Shown in pieces: positions 50,303-58,868 of a DNA stretch of 64,000 nucleotides (position 1 is its first letter; each line of letters begins with the position of its first letter). This DNA comes from Actinomadura sp. K4S16 (GTDB lineage: Bacteria; Actinomycetota; Actinomycetes; Streptosporangiales; Streptosporangiaceae), in contig NZ_BDDE01000024.1 in assembly GCF_008327685.1 (NCBI RefSeq), positions 62,001-126,000 of the forward strand. The letters run 5' to 3'. The notes beneath the pieces are model-generated. The model searched no databases. It was not told where the DNA came from and was given only the letters and a program-made list of their open reading frames with translations. The position numbers were made by a program, and so were the translations under genes.

Positions 50303-52930
50303 GTGGCGTTCGACGACGACTACCGGCGGGACGTGCTGGAGCCCGCGCGGGCCGCGGGCGACCAGCCGCCCGAGGACCTGCGCGCCCGCTACGCGCTCGA
50401 TGGCGGATTGGACGCGGCGGCCGTCGCGGCGCGGGTCAAGCAGGTCCGCCAGTTCTGGCGGCGGGCGCGCGGGCAGCTGAAGTACCGCAAGCTCATCGAC
50501 CGGCTGGAGGCCGAGCACCGCGAGCTGATGCCGCTGTTCTCGGCCGCCGAGCGCGGCGACCTGCGCCCGCTGGAGGCGCGGCTGCGCGGCGGCCGGGAAC
50601 GCGCCGAGCGGCGCCTCGGCGGGGCCCGCGCCCGCCTCGCCGACGCCGCCGGGACGCTGCGAATGGCCGCGCCCGCCGAGGTCGAGGCCATCGCCCGCAC
50701 CGCCGGGGTGCGGGGCGCCGAGCTGGTGGAGCTCGCCGCCGCCGAGGGCATCGAGATCCGCGAGCCCGACCGGCTGCCGTCCGCCGCGCCCTACCCCGCG
50801 TACCGGAAGGTGCGCGAGTCGCTGGACGTGCTCGGCAAGCGGCATCTCGCCGACTTCCTGTTCGGCGCCCGCCTCACCGGCCCCTTCCGCGTCCTGGACG
50901 GCTTCGCGGTCCAGGGCGGCGGCCTGCGCCCGGACGCGGACGCGGTCGCCGCCGCGGGCGCCGAGTGGGCGCGCCGCAGCCGCGACACCAGCACCACGCA
51001 CGCCGACACGGTGCTGGCCGCGCTGCGCTCGGGCGCCGACCTGCCCGGACTGCTGCTGTTCGACGTGGCCGACCGGCTCCGCGAGCGGCTGCGGCAGCGG
51101 GCGTCCGAGCGCGCCCTGCTCCGGTACGCCGTCGAGGAGCTGGGCGTCGAGCACGGCGACGGCCGCCGCCTGGTGTTCGCCGTCGTGCGCGAGACCGACC
51201 CGGGCGGCGGCCTCGCCGGGCGGCTCCGGGCGCTGCTGGACGCGGGTGAGGTGCACGCGGCGGCCGAGCTGGCCGACGCCGCGCAGGTCCCGCCCCCGTC
51301 CCCGGGTTCCTCGGGGACCGAGGCGCCCGAGGAGGAGGTGCTCGCCGCCGAGGCCCGGCACCGCCTCGCCACCGCGCTGCGCCTGCGCGAGGCCGCGTCC
51401 GCCGAACCCGACCCCGACCGCGCCTACGGCATGCTCACCGACGCGCTGCGCCTCGTACGCGACCTCCCGGGCGCGGCCGCCCGCCTGCGGCGCCTGCCGC
51501 CCCGCCCGGCGCAGGCGGCGCGCCTCGACGTGGACGGCGCGTCGGTGCGGGTGTCCTGGGAGGACTCGCCGTCCACCGGGGGCGAGGTGGCCCACCACGT
51601 CGTGCGGCAGGCGGGCAGGGCTCCGCGCGACGTGCGCGACGGCACGGCCGTCGGCGGGGCGCTGGACACCCGCCCCCCGGTCAACGTGCCGCTGTACTAC
51701 GGGGTGTTCGCGGTGCGGGGCGAGGCCGCCGCGGCGCCCGCGGTCGCCGGGCCGGTGGTCGTGCGGCCCGAGCCGGACGAGGTCGAGCTGACCGCCGGGG
51801 ACGGGCAGGTCACCGGGCGGTGGCGGTGCCCGGCGGAGGCGGCGCGGGTCGTCGTGCTGCGGGACGGGCAGCCCGTCGCGGCGGGCCGCGACGGGTTCCG
51901 CGAGCGCGTGCCGAACGGCCGCACGCACCACTACCGGGTCTCCGCCGTCTACCTCGACGCGTCCGGGCGGGAGGTCGTGACGGACGGGGTGGCCGCGTCG
52001 GCCACGCCGAGCGCGCCGCCCGAACCGGTGTACGAGCTGGCCGCCGAGACCGACGCGGCCGACCCCGGGCTGGTCCGGGCCCGGTTCGAGCCGCCCGCGC
52101 ACGGGACGGTGGAGCTGGTGCTGAGCGAGGGGCCGCCGCCGTGGCCGCGCAGCGCGCTGGTCCCGCTGGAGGAGGTGCGGCGGGAGACGCGGCGGCTGGC
52201 GTGCGCGCCGGCGCCGGGCGGGCTCGCCGTGCGGCCGGGGGCCGGGGGGTGGCTGCTCGCGGTGACGGTCGCGGAGGGCACGGCCGCGATCGGCGCGTAC
52301 CACCGGCACGTGAACCTGCCGCCGCCGCGCCGGCTGGTCGCCGAGCGGCGGGGCGCGTACGTGCACGTCGGGTTCGACTGGCCGCCGGACGTCGCGGAGG
52401 TCGACATCGCCTACCGGATCGGGCGCGACCCCGCGCACACCGCAGACCCGGCGGCCGTCCCGGTCCGAGCCGCGCAGAGCGTCACCCGGGCCGCCTACGA
52501 CACGCAGGGCGGGATCCGCCTGCCCGTCCCCGAGGACGAGCCCGTCGAGCTGTCCGTCGCCGCCGCCGGGACGGTGGGCGGCGCGCGGGTGACCGGCCCG
52601 CCGGTGACCGCCGAGGTCGCGGCGACCGCGGTCGTCCGGTACGACGTGCTGCGGTCGGGCCCGCCGTGGCGGCGGGCCCTGACGATCCGGCTCACCTCGT
52701 CCCGCCCGCTGCGGGTCGCGCGGCTGTCGCTGGTGCTGCGCGCCGGGCGGGTCATGCCGCAGCGCGCGGCCGACGGCGAGACCCTCGCCGCGTGGGACCA
52801 GGTGCCCGTGCCGGGCGAGCTGTCGCTCGGCGCGCCCCGCGCGCCGGGGCCGTACTGGCTGCGCTGCTTCGCCGACGACGACGCCGTCGAGCTGAGCGAT
52901 CCCCCCGTCCGCCGACTGCAGGTCCCCTGA
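50303..52930 (+). CDS. Large operon protein with helical N-terminus and FN3-like repeats
   Basis: About 875 aa. Residues 1-400 are helix-rich and charged (WRRARGQLKYRKLIDRLEAE; a domain with SYP-type turn near 165 and RHLADFLFGARLTGPF). From about 405 onward there are several beta-sandwich segments of fibronectin-III type (..RLDVDGASVRVSWEDSPSTG.., ..HHYRVSAVYLDASGREV..). No signal peptide, membrane segment or catalytic motif is seen. GTG 50303 has GGAGG upstream and its stop overlaps the next start (TGATG). I infer a scaffold or substrate adaptor for the Hsp70/GTPase pair. Confidence 0.75.
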   Translation: MAFDDDYRRDVLEPARAAGDQPPEDLRARYALDGGLDAAAVAARVKQVRQFWRRARGQLKYRKLIDRLEAEHRELMPLFSAAERGDLRPLEARLRGGRERAERRLGGARARLADAAGTLRMAAPAEVEAIARTAGVRGAELVELAAAEGIEIREPDRLPSAAPYPAYRKVRESLDVLGKRHLADFLFGARLTGPFRVLDGFAVQGGGLRPDADAVAAAGAEWARRSRDTSTTHADTVLAALRSGADLPGLLLFDVADRLRERLRQRASERALLRYAVEELGVEHGDGRRLVFAVVRETDPGGGLAGRLRALLDAGEVHAAAELADAAQVPPPSPGSSGTEAPEEEVLAAEARHRLATALRLREAASAEPDPDRAYGMLTDALRLVRDLPGAAARLRRLPPRPAQAARLDVDGASVRVSWEDSPSTGGEVAHHVVRQAGRAPRDVRDGTAVGGALDTRPPVNVPLYYGVFAVRGEAAAAPAVAGPVVVRPEPDEVELTAGDGQVTGRWRCPAEAARVVVLRDGQPVAAGRDGFRERVPNGRTHHYRVSAVYLDASGREVVTDGVAASATPSAPPEPVYELAAETDAADPGLVRARFEPPAHGTVELVLSEGPPPWPRSALVPLEEVRRETRRLACAPAPGGLAVRPGAGGWLLAVTVAEGTAAIGAYHRHVNLPPPRRLVAERRGAYVHVGFDWPPDVAEVDIAYRIGRDPAHTADPAAVPVRAAQSVTRAAYDTQGGIRLPVPEDEPVELSVAAAGTVGGARVTGPPVTAEVAATAVVRYDVLRSGPPWRRALTIRLTSSRPLRVARLSLVLRAGRVMPQRAADGETLAAWDQVPVPGELSLGAPRAPGPYWLRCFADDDAVELSDPPVRRLQVP

Positions 52931-54177
52931 TGACGAGACCCCTGGCCCGGGTGGCGATCCCCGGCGTTCCGTCCCGGCAGGGCGTCACCTGCCCCTACTG
53001 CTTCGCCTCGGTCGCGCCGCAGCGGATCCTGTTCCGGTGCCGGGGGCAGGCCGGGCGGCGGCAGGGCTGCGCCCCCGTCCTGGACGAGAAGCTCGCCGCC
53101 TACACCGGGTCGACGGCGGGGGCGTCGCTGCCGCCGGTGTTCGCCGCGTCCGGGCGCAAGGGCCGGGCCGACTGCCCCGCGTGCGGCGTGCCGACCGGGA
53201 ACCGCGCCTGCCCCGAGTGCCACAACCCGCTGCCGTCGGCGTACTGCGACTCCCTCGGCCGGATCGTCGCGCTCGTCGGGGCGAAGAACGCCGGGAAGAG
53301 CACCTACATCGCCGTCCTGCTGCACGAGCTGATGAACCGGGTCGGGACCGAGCTGGACGCGTCGCTCGTCGCGTGCGACGACCGGACGATCGAGCGGTAC
53401 AAGCGGGACTTCGCCCGGCCGCTGCTGGAGGAGCGGCGGCTGCTGCCGACGACGCCGAGCGCCGCGACCGGCCCGCGCGAGCCGCTGGTGTACCTGCTCA
53501 CCCGCACCCGCAGGGGCCGCTTCTCCCGGTCCCGCAACGACTCGCTGGCGCTGGTGCTGTTCGACACCGCCGGCGAGGACCTGCGCAGCCGCGAGGCCAC
53601 CGACCTGCACCTGCGGTACCTGGAGGCGGCCGACGCGATCATCTTCCTGGTCGACCCGCTGGAGCTGCCGGGCGCGCGGGCGGGCGTGCGGGACGCCGTG
53701 CCCGGCCCGCGCGCGCCCGGCGGCGGCGCGCCCGGCGACGGCGGGGAGCCGCTGGACGTCATCGCGCGCGTCACCGAGGCGCTGCGGCCGCGGCACGGCA
53801 CCCGTCCGGGCGAGCCGCTGCCCGTCCCGGTCGCGGTCGCGCTCACCAAGATCGACGTGCTGCGGCCGGGGCTGCTGCGCCAGTCGGCGCTGCACCGGTC
53901 GCGGTCCGGCCAGGGCGTCCTCGACCTGGACGACAGGGACGCGGTGCACGAGCAGGTCCGCGCGCTGCTGCACGACTGGCAGGCGGGGCAGCTCGACACC
54001 TACCTCGGGCAGCAGTACGCCGACCACGCGCTGTTCGGCCTGTCGGCGCTCGGCGGCGTCCCGGAGGAGGGGCGGGTCGGGCCGGGCGGCGTCCGGCCGT
54101 ACCGGGCGGAGGACCCGCTGCTGTGGCTGCTGTACCGGTTCGGGATGCTCGACGGCGTCCGTCCGGGAGGGGCGTAG
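52930..54177 (+). CDS. TRAFAC-type GTPase with N-terminal zinc ribbons (double-GTPase partner 1)
   Basis: About 415 aa. Zinc-ribbon Cys pairs: CPYCFASVAPQRILFRC (about 19-36), CPACG and CPEC (about 80-98). G domain: P-loop GAKNAGKST (117-125), G3 DTAGED (212-217), G4 TKID (306-309). There are no membrane segments. It corresponds to one of the paired GTPases (DO-GTPase type, annotated as TRAFAC clade) that occur with GAP1 proteins. ATG 52930 overlaps the previous stop by one base. Confidence 0.85.
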   Translation: MTRPLARVAIPGVPSRQGVTCPYCFASVAPQRILFRCRGQAGRRQGCAPVLDEKLAAYTGSTAGASLPPVFAASGRKGRADCPACGVPTGNRACPECHNPLPSAYCDSLGRIVALVGAKNAGKSTYIAVLLHELMNRVGTELDASLVACDDRTIERYKRDFARPLLEERRLLPTTPSAATGPREPLVYLLTRTRRGRFSRSRNDSLALVLFDTAGEDLRSREATDLHLRYLEAADAIIFLVDPLELPGARAGVRDAVPGPRAPGGGAPGDGGEPLDVIARVTEALRPRHGTRPGEPLPVPVAVALTKIDVLRPGLLRQSALHRSRSGQGVLDLDDRDAVHEQVRALLHDWQAGQLDTYLGQQYADHALFGLSALGGVPEEGRVGPGGVRPYRAEDPLLWLLYRFGMLDGVRPGGA

Positions 54178-54179
54178 CG

Positions 54180-56402
54180 GTGGCCTGGCAGCTGCACTAC
54201 ACGTCGGCCCGGCGGGGGCCCACCGGCCGGGCCGGGTTCCAGTTCGTCGCCGAGACCCCCGGCCTGCCCGACGGGACGCGGGCCGCGGTGGCGCCGTACC
54301 TGTCGTACCGCCCGCCGCCGGACGCGCCGCCGTCCCCGGGCGACGCCGAACTGGACCTGTTCCCCGTCTCGCTGCTGTACGACGAGGTCGACGGCCGCCC
54401 GCTGCTGCTGCGCTGCCGCTACCTCGGCCGCGACTACTCGGGCCGCTACGGCAACTTCTTCGCGCACGCGGTGGTCGCCGAGCCCGAGGAGCTGGAGGGG
54501 CTGCGCCCCGCCGAGCTGTGGCACGCCGCGCACTGGGCGCCGCTGCCCGCGCCGGGGGGCGTCCTCGACCCGCTGGAGGAGCTGACTCCGGGGTCCGCGC
54601 TCGATCCGGAGGCCCTCGCGGGGTGGCTCGCCGCCGCCGGGCCGGGCGACCCGTACGCGCTGCTCGCCCATCTGGTGGACGCCGTCGCGGGCGTGCTTGG
54701 ACGGGGCCACGGGCGCGTCGTCCTCGTCGCCGACGACGTGGAGGCGATCGCCCGCTGGATCGCGGTGGTGTCGTACTCGCTGCCGGTCGCGGCGGCGGCC
54801 CGGCTGTCGTTCACCACTTACACCGCCGACCCGGACGGCGCCGCGCAGCGCCTGGTCGGCACGACGCCCGCCGTCTGGGCCACCGCCCAGAACCACGCCT
54901 CGCACGCGTCCGCGTTCGAGCTGCGCCGCGGCGCTCCGGACTTCCGGGCCAGCCGCTTCGCCAGGACCGTCGCCGGATGCTGGCGCGACCGCGACTTCGG
55001 CGGCCTGGACGCCCTCGCCGAGCTGGCCCCGCCGGACGACCCCGCGCGGGAGGGGGCCGCCGCGCTGCTGGCGCTGTGCCGGGGCGACGCGACCGTCACG
55101 GCGGACGAGGAGGGCGCGGCGGCCGAGCTGCTGGCGCGGCGCGGAACCGCCGTACCCGGCTGGGTGTGGCGCGATCTCGTCCCGGGCGTCCCGTCCATGG
55201 GCCTGGGCCTCACGCTCGCCGTGCACGCGCGGGCACAGGAATCGGGGGCCGCCGACCTCGCCGCCCGGTGCGAGCTCCGCGTCGGCGAACTGGTCTCCGA
55301 GAGGCTCGCCGGGGCGTCCCGGCTGGCGGACGTCGTGGAGGCGGCCGGGGTGGCGGAACGGGCCGGGGTCCGGGTCGGCCCCGGCGAGGTGGCGGCGTCG
55401 GCGGCACGCTGCGTCCGGCAAGGCCCGGCCGGGCTGAAGGACGCGCTCACGAGCTGCCCGGCGGGGCTGCGGGACGCGCTGCTGGACGGGATCGTCACCG
55501 GGCTCGCCGATGCCGGGGACCGCTCCTCCGTCCTCACGCCCGAGAACTGCGACCTGCTCTACGAGCACGCCGGGCGGCTGCGCGCGGCGCCCGGCGTCGC
55601 GGTCCCCGTGCTGGCGTCGGTCGGGCGGCGGCGTCCCGGCCGCCGGATCGCGGTGACGGCCGAGCTGCTGCGGCTGGACGGCGGCGAAGCGGGCGCCGTC
55701 GACGCGGCGGTCCGGGAGGTCTGGGCGGCGCCCCCGTCCGCGGCCGAATGCCTCGACCTGCTGGACGCCTGCGGGCCGGAGCCGCCGCCCGCAGCACTGG
55801 CCGAGCTGCCGTCCCAAACCTTCGCGCGGCTCGCGGGCACCGGCGGCGACGGCCTCACGGACCCCGCGACGCTGCGGCTCGCCGAACGGGTCCGCGCGCT
55901 CCTGCCGGACGGGCGCGCCGCGCGCGACGCCGCACTCGTCCAGGCGTACGGGATGGCCATCACGGCGGGCGCGGCGCGCGCCGCGCGGGCGCTGGAGAGC
56001 CTCGCCGACGCCGGCGGCGCCACCGAACGCCTCGCCCGGGAGGCGTTCGCCGACGCGGCGCGGCGCCTGTCGCTGCGCCCGCCCGCGTTCCGGGCCGAGC
56101 TGCTGGCGGCGGTGCCCGCGCCCGTCCGGGCGCGGCTCGCCGCGCGGTGGACGGGCGAGCTGCCCGACCGCGTCCGCGCCGGCCGGGCCCCGCTGCGGGG
56201 CCGGGAGGTCGAGCGGCGCAACGAGCTGGTCGAGACGGTGCTGCGGCTGCGCAAGCGCGGCGGGGCCGAACCGTCGCTGGAGGCGTGGGCCCGGGCCGCG
56301 GCCCGGCGGTGGCTCGCGGCCAAGCAGCTCGACTCCCATCTGGCGCGCCGCCCGGAGCTGCGGGCCGAGCTGCGGGACCTCCTCGCGGAGGACGCGCGGT
56401 GA
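54180..56402 (+). CDS. GTPase-associated protein 1 (GAP1)-like
   Basis: About 740 aa. The N-terminal region is the conserved GAP1 start: AWQLHYTSARRGPTGRAGFQ, then AVAPYLSYRPPPDAPPSP, RYLGRDYSGRYGNFFAHAVV and a RLSFTTYTADP segment. Residues about 280-740 form a long helical repeat-like region. In other actinobacteria this family lies next to paired GTPases; it is proposed to link the GTPases to effectors or sensors, with no biochemical proof that I know of. GTG 54180 has GGGAGGGG upstream and follows the GTPase stop by 2 bases; it overlaps the next gene by 4 bases. Confidence 0.85.
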   Translation: MAWQLHYTSARRGPTGRAGFQFVAETPGLPDGTRAAVAPYLSYRPPPDAPPSPGDAELDLFPVSLLYDEVDGRPLLLRCRYLGRDYSGRYGNFFAHAVVAEPEELEGLRPAELWHAAHWAPLPAPGGVLDPLEELTPGSALDPEALAGWLAAAGPGDPYALLAHLVDAVAGVLGRGHGRVVLVADDVEAIARWIAVVSYSLPVAAAARLSFTTYTADPDGAAQRLVGTTPAVWATAQNHASHASAFELRRGAPDFRASRFARTVAGCWRDRDFGGLDALAELAPPDDPAREGAAALLALCRGDATVTADEEGAAAELLARRGTAVPGWVWRDLVPGVPSMGLGLTLAVHARAQESGAADLAARCELRVGELVSERLAGASRLADVVEAAGVAERAGVRVGPGEVAASAARCVRQGPAGLKDALTSCPAGLRDALLDGIVTGLADAGDRSSVLTPENCDLLYEHAGRLRAAPGVAVPVLASVGRRRPGRRIAVTAELLRLDGGEAGAVDAAVREVWAAPPSAAECLDLLDACGPEPPPAALAELPSQTFARLAGTGGDGLTDPATLRLAERVRALLPDGRAARDAALVQAYGMAITAGAARAARALESLADAGGATERLAREAFADAARRLSLRPPAFRAELLAAVPAPVRARLAARWTGELPDRVRAGRAPLRGREVERRNELVETVLRLRKRGGAEPSLEAWARAAARRWLAAKQLDSHLARRPELRAELRDLLAEDAR

Positions 56403-58120
56403 ACCCCGTCATCGTGCTGCTGATGATCGCCGTGTGGCTCGGCGCCATGTGGCTCGGGTTCATGTACGTGTTCCCCGTGCTGTTCGCCGCGACGCTGGTC
56501 GTCGCCGGGGCCGCCGCGCTCGGCGTGTACTACGTGCACGCGTGCCGCACGCTCGCGCCGTCCACGCTGGAGGGGCCCTCGCCGGTCGCCCCGCCGGAGA
56601 CCGCCTACCGGCACTACCTGCTCGGCCAGGTGTGGCGCGACTGGTGGACGATCAGCCGTACGGTCGTCCCGCAGGTGTACCGGACGGCCCGGAGCGTCGT
56701 GCTGGCCCTGACGCGGACGCTGCTCGGCGGCCCGTGGGGGTTCTTCGCCTTCCCGGTCTGGCTGGCGCTGTGCGCGGGCATCGTCGCCGCCGCGGTCCCC
56801 GCGTCGGTGTTCGTCCTCGCGCTGACCGTCCTGTACGGGCTGGTCGCGGCGGTCGGGCTCGCGGCGTGGCTGGTGTGCGTGCTGGTCCTGGCGGCGGTCG
56901 AGCGCGTCTTCATGGGGTACGCGCGCATCCTGCAGACCTGCCCGCACCCCTTCTGCTACGAGCGGATCGGGCTGCCGGAGTACGCGTGCCCGAACTGCGG
57001 CGCGCGGCACCGGCGGCTCTCGCCGGGGGCGGGCGGCGCGTTCCGGCACGTGTGCCGCTGCGGGGCGCGGCTTCCGACGACCGTCCCGCTCGGGCGCTTC
57101 CGCCTGGCCGCGTACTGCCCGCACTGCGGCGGGCGGCTGCCCGAGCGCATCGGCCGCGTCCGCGTGGAGCCCCTGCCGTTCGTGGGCGGACCGGCTGCCG
57201 GCAAGACCACATTCATGGTCCTCGGCATCCGGGCCCTGCACGCGCGGGCCCGCGCCGTCCACGGGCGGCTGTCGTTCGTCGAGCAGCGGCACGCGCAGGC
57301 GTACGCGGGCGCGATCCGCGAGTTCCAGCGCGGCGGGCGCCTCGCCAAGACCGGCCCCGAGCTGCCACTGGCCACCATGGTGGACGTGGAGCTGCCAGGC
57401 CGCGCGAGGCGCATCCTCTACCTGTTCGACCCCGCGGGCGAGCACTACACGGGCGCGACGGAGGTCGAGTCGCTGCGCTACCTGGACCACAGCGAGGCGC
57501 TGCTGTTCGTCGTGGACCCGTTCGCGCTCCCCCGGCTCCGCCGGTCCCTGACCGGGGACGAGCGGGAGTTCGTCGACGAGGCGGCCGCGTCGTCGGAAGA
57601 GGACCCGGCCGACACCCTGCAGCGGGTTCTGAACGAGCTGCGCTCCCGTCCCGACCAGGGCCGGCAGAAGCGGGTCGCCGTCGTCGTCACCAAGACCGAC
57701 CTGCTGGCGCGCACGGAGATCGGCCGCGGCCTGGACCCCGACGCCGACCTGCGCGCCTGGCTCGACCGCGTCGGGCTCGGCAACACCGTCCGCACCCTCG
57801 ACCAGGTCGCCGCCCAGGTGCGGTACTTCGCCTCCGGGCTCGGCACCGAGCCGGCCGACGTCGCGGACCTGCTCGGCTGGGTGACCGGGCTGCCCGCCGC
57901 CGGGGGCGCCAACGGCGACCGCGCGCTCACCGACGTCCCGGCGGAGCTCCCGGGGACCGCGCCGCTGCGCGCCCCGTGGCCGGTGCGCGGCCGCGGCTCC
58001 GGCCGCGTCCCCGCCGGGTACCAGGTCGGCCGCTGGGCCGTGCTGGCCGGGCTGTCGGTCCTGACCGTCGCCACCATCGCGGGCGCCGCCCTCGCCGCCG
58101 CCGAGCGCCTCCCGTTCTGA
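56399..58120 (+). CDS. Membrane-anchored zinc-ribbon GTPase (double-GTPase partner 2)
   Basis: About 573 aa. Two N-terminal membrane helices (about 3-40), two more around 110-170, then zinc ribbons (CPHPFCYE, CPNCGA, CRCGA, CPHCGG, about 180-250). G domain: P-loop GGPAAGKTT (263-271), G3 DPAGE (344-348), G4 TKTD (431-434). One further hydrophobic segment at the C-terminus (about 545-568). The G domain is probably cytoplasmic, tying the system to the membrane. GTG 56399 overlaps the GAP1 stop (GTGA). It is the last gene of the operon. Confidence 0.87.
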   Translation: MNPVIVLLMIAVWLGAMWLGFMYVFPVLFAATLVVAGAAALGVYYVHACRTLAPSTLEGPSPVAPPETAYRHYLLGQVWRDWWTISRTVVPQVYRTARSVVLALTRTLLGGPWGFFAFPVWLALCAGIVAAAVPASVFVLALTVLYGLVAAVGLAAWLVCVLVLAAVERVFMGYARILQTCPHPFCYERIGLPEYACPNCGARHRRLSPGAGGAFRHVCRCGARLPTTVPLGRFRLAAYCPHCGGRLPERIGRVRVEPLPFVGGPAAGKTTFMVLGIRALHARARAVHGRLSFVEQRHAQAYAGAIREFQRGGRLAKTGPELPLATMVDVELPGRARRILYLFDPAGEHYTGATEVESLRYLDHSEALLFVVDPFALPRLRRSLTGDEREFVDEAAASSEEDPADTLQRVLNELRSRPDQGRQKRVAVVVTKTDLLARTEIGRGLDPDADLRAWLDRVGLGNTVRTLDQVAAQVRYFASGLGTEPADVADLLGWVTGLPAAGGANGDRALTDVPAELPGTAPLRAPWPVRGRGSGRVPAGYQVGRWAVLAGLSVLTVATIAGAALAAAERLPF

Positions 58121-58234
58121 CCTCCGGACCGGCGCTCCCGAGCGGTGTGACGGATCGCACTTCCTGACACGGAAGATAACGGACCGTCTTCGGCTTGTCC
58201 CATCGGAGAGAATCCCCGTCCGAGAGGCCCCGCC

Positions 58235-58846
58235 ATGACGACGACCCTGACCGAGACACCGCTCGTCCTGGACCCCGCCGCCCAGGAACTGCTGTTCCGC
58301 GAGGCGCGCACCGCCAACTCCTTCACCGGCGAACCGGTCGCGGAGGAGCAGGTCCGCGCCATCTACGACCTGGTCAAGTGGGCCCCGACCGCCATGAACA
58401 TCCAGCCGCTGCGGATCGTCGACGTGCGCAGCCGGCAGGCGCGCGAGCGGCTCGTCCCGCTGATGAGCGAGGGCAACCGCGCCAAGACCGCGACGGCCCC
58501 GCTGACGCTCATCGCCGCCGCCGACGAGGACTTCCACGAACACCTGCCGGTCACGTTCCCGCACCGCGCGGGCGCCCGCGAGGCCCAGCGCGACAACCCC
58601 GGCCGGCCCGCGACGGCCCGGTTCAACGCGGCCCTCCAGATCGGCTACCTCATCCTCGGGATCCGCGCCGCCGGGCTGGCCGCGGGCCCGATGGCCGGCT
58701 TCGACGCGGACGCCGTCGAGAGGGAGTTCTTCCCGCAGGGCGGCGTGCACCCCCTCCTCGTGATCAACGCGGGACACCCCGCCCCCGACGCCTTCCGCCC
58801 CCGCAACCCGCGCCTCGACGCCGCCCAGGTCATCACCACGGTCTGA
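58235..58846 (+). CDS. RutE-like malonic semialdehyde reductase / nitroreductase family
   Basis: About 203 aa. FMN-dependent nitroreductase fold: FREARTANSFTGEPV, the KWAPTAMNIQPLRIV active-site loop, and NAALQIGYLILGIRAAGLAAGPMAGFD. This matches the RutE/HadB-type branch, known to reduce malonic semialdehyde to 3-hydroxypropionate in pyrimidine breakdown; other rut genes are absent here, so the substrate is uncertain. ATG 58235 with GAGAGG upstream. 22 bases before an MFS gene, probably co-transcribed. Confidence 0.85.
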   Translation: MTTTLTETPLVLDPAAQELLFREARTANSFTGEPVAEEQVRAIYDLVKWAPTAMNIQPLRIVDVRSRQARERLVPLMSEGNRAKTATAPLTLIAAADEDFHEHLPVTFPHRAGAREAQRDNPGRPATARFNAALQIGYLILGIRAAGLAAGPMAGFDADAVEREFFPQGGVHPLLVINAGHPAPDAFRPRNPRLDAAQVITTV

Positions 58847-58868
58847 CCCCGCCCCGCTGGAGACCCCC

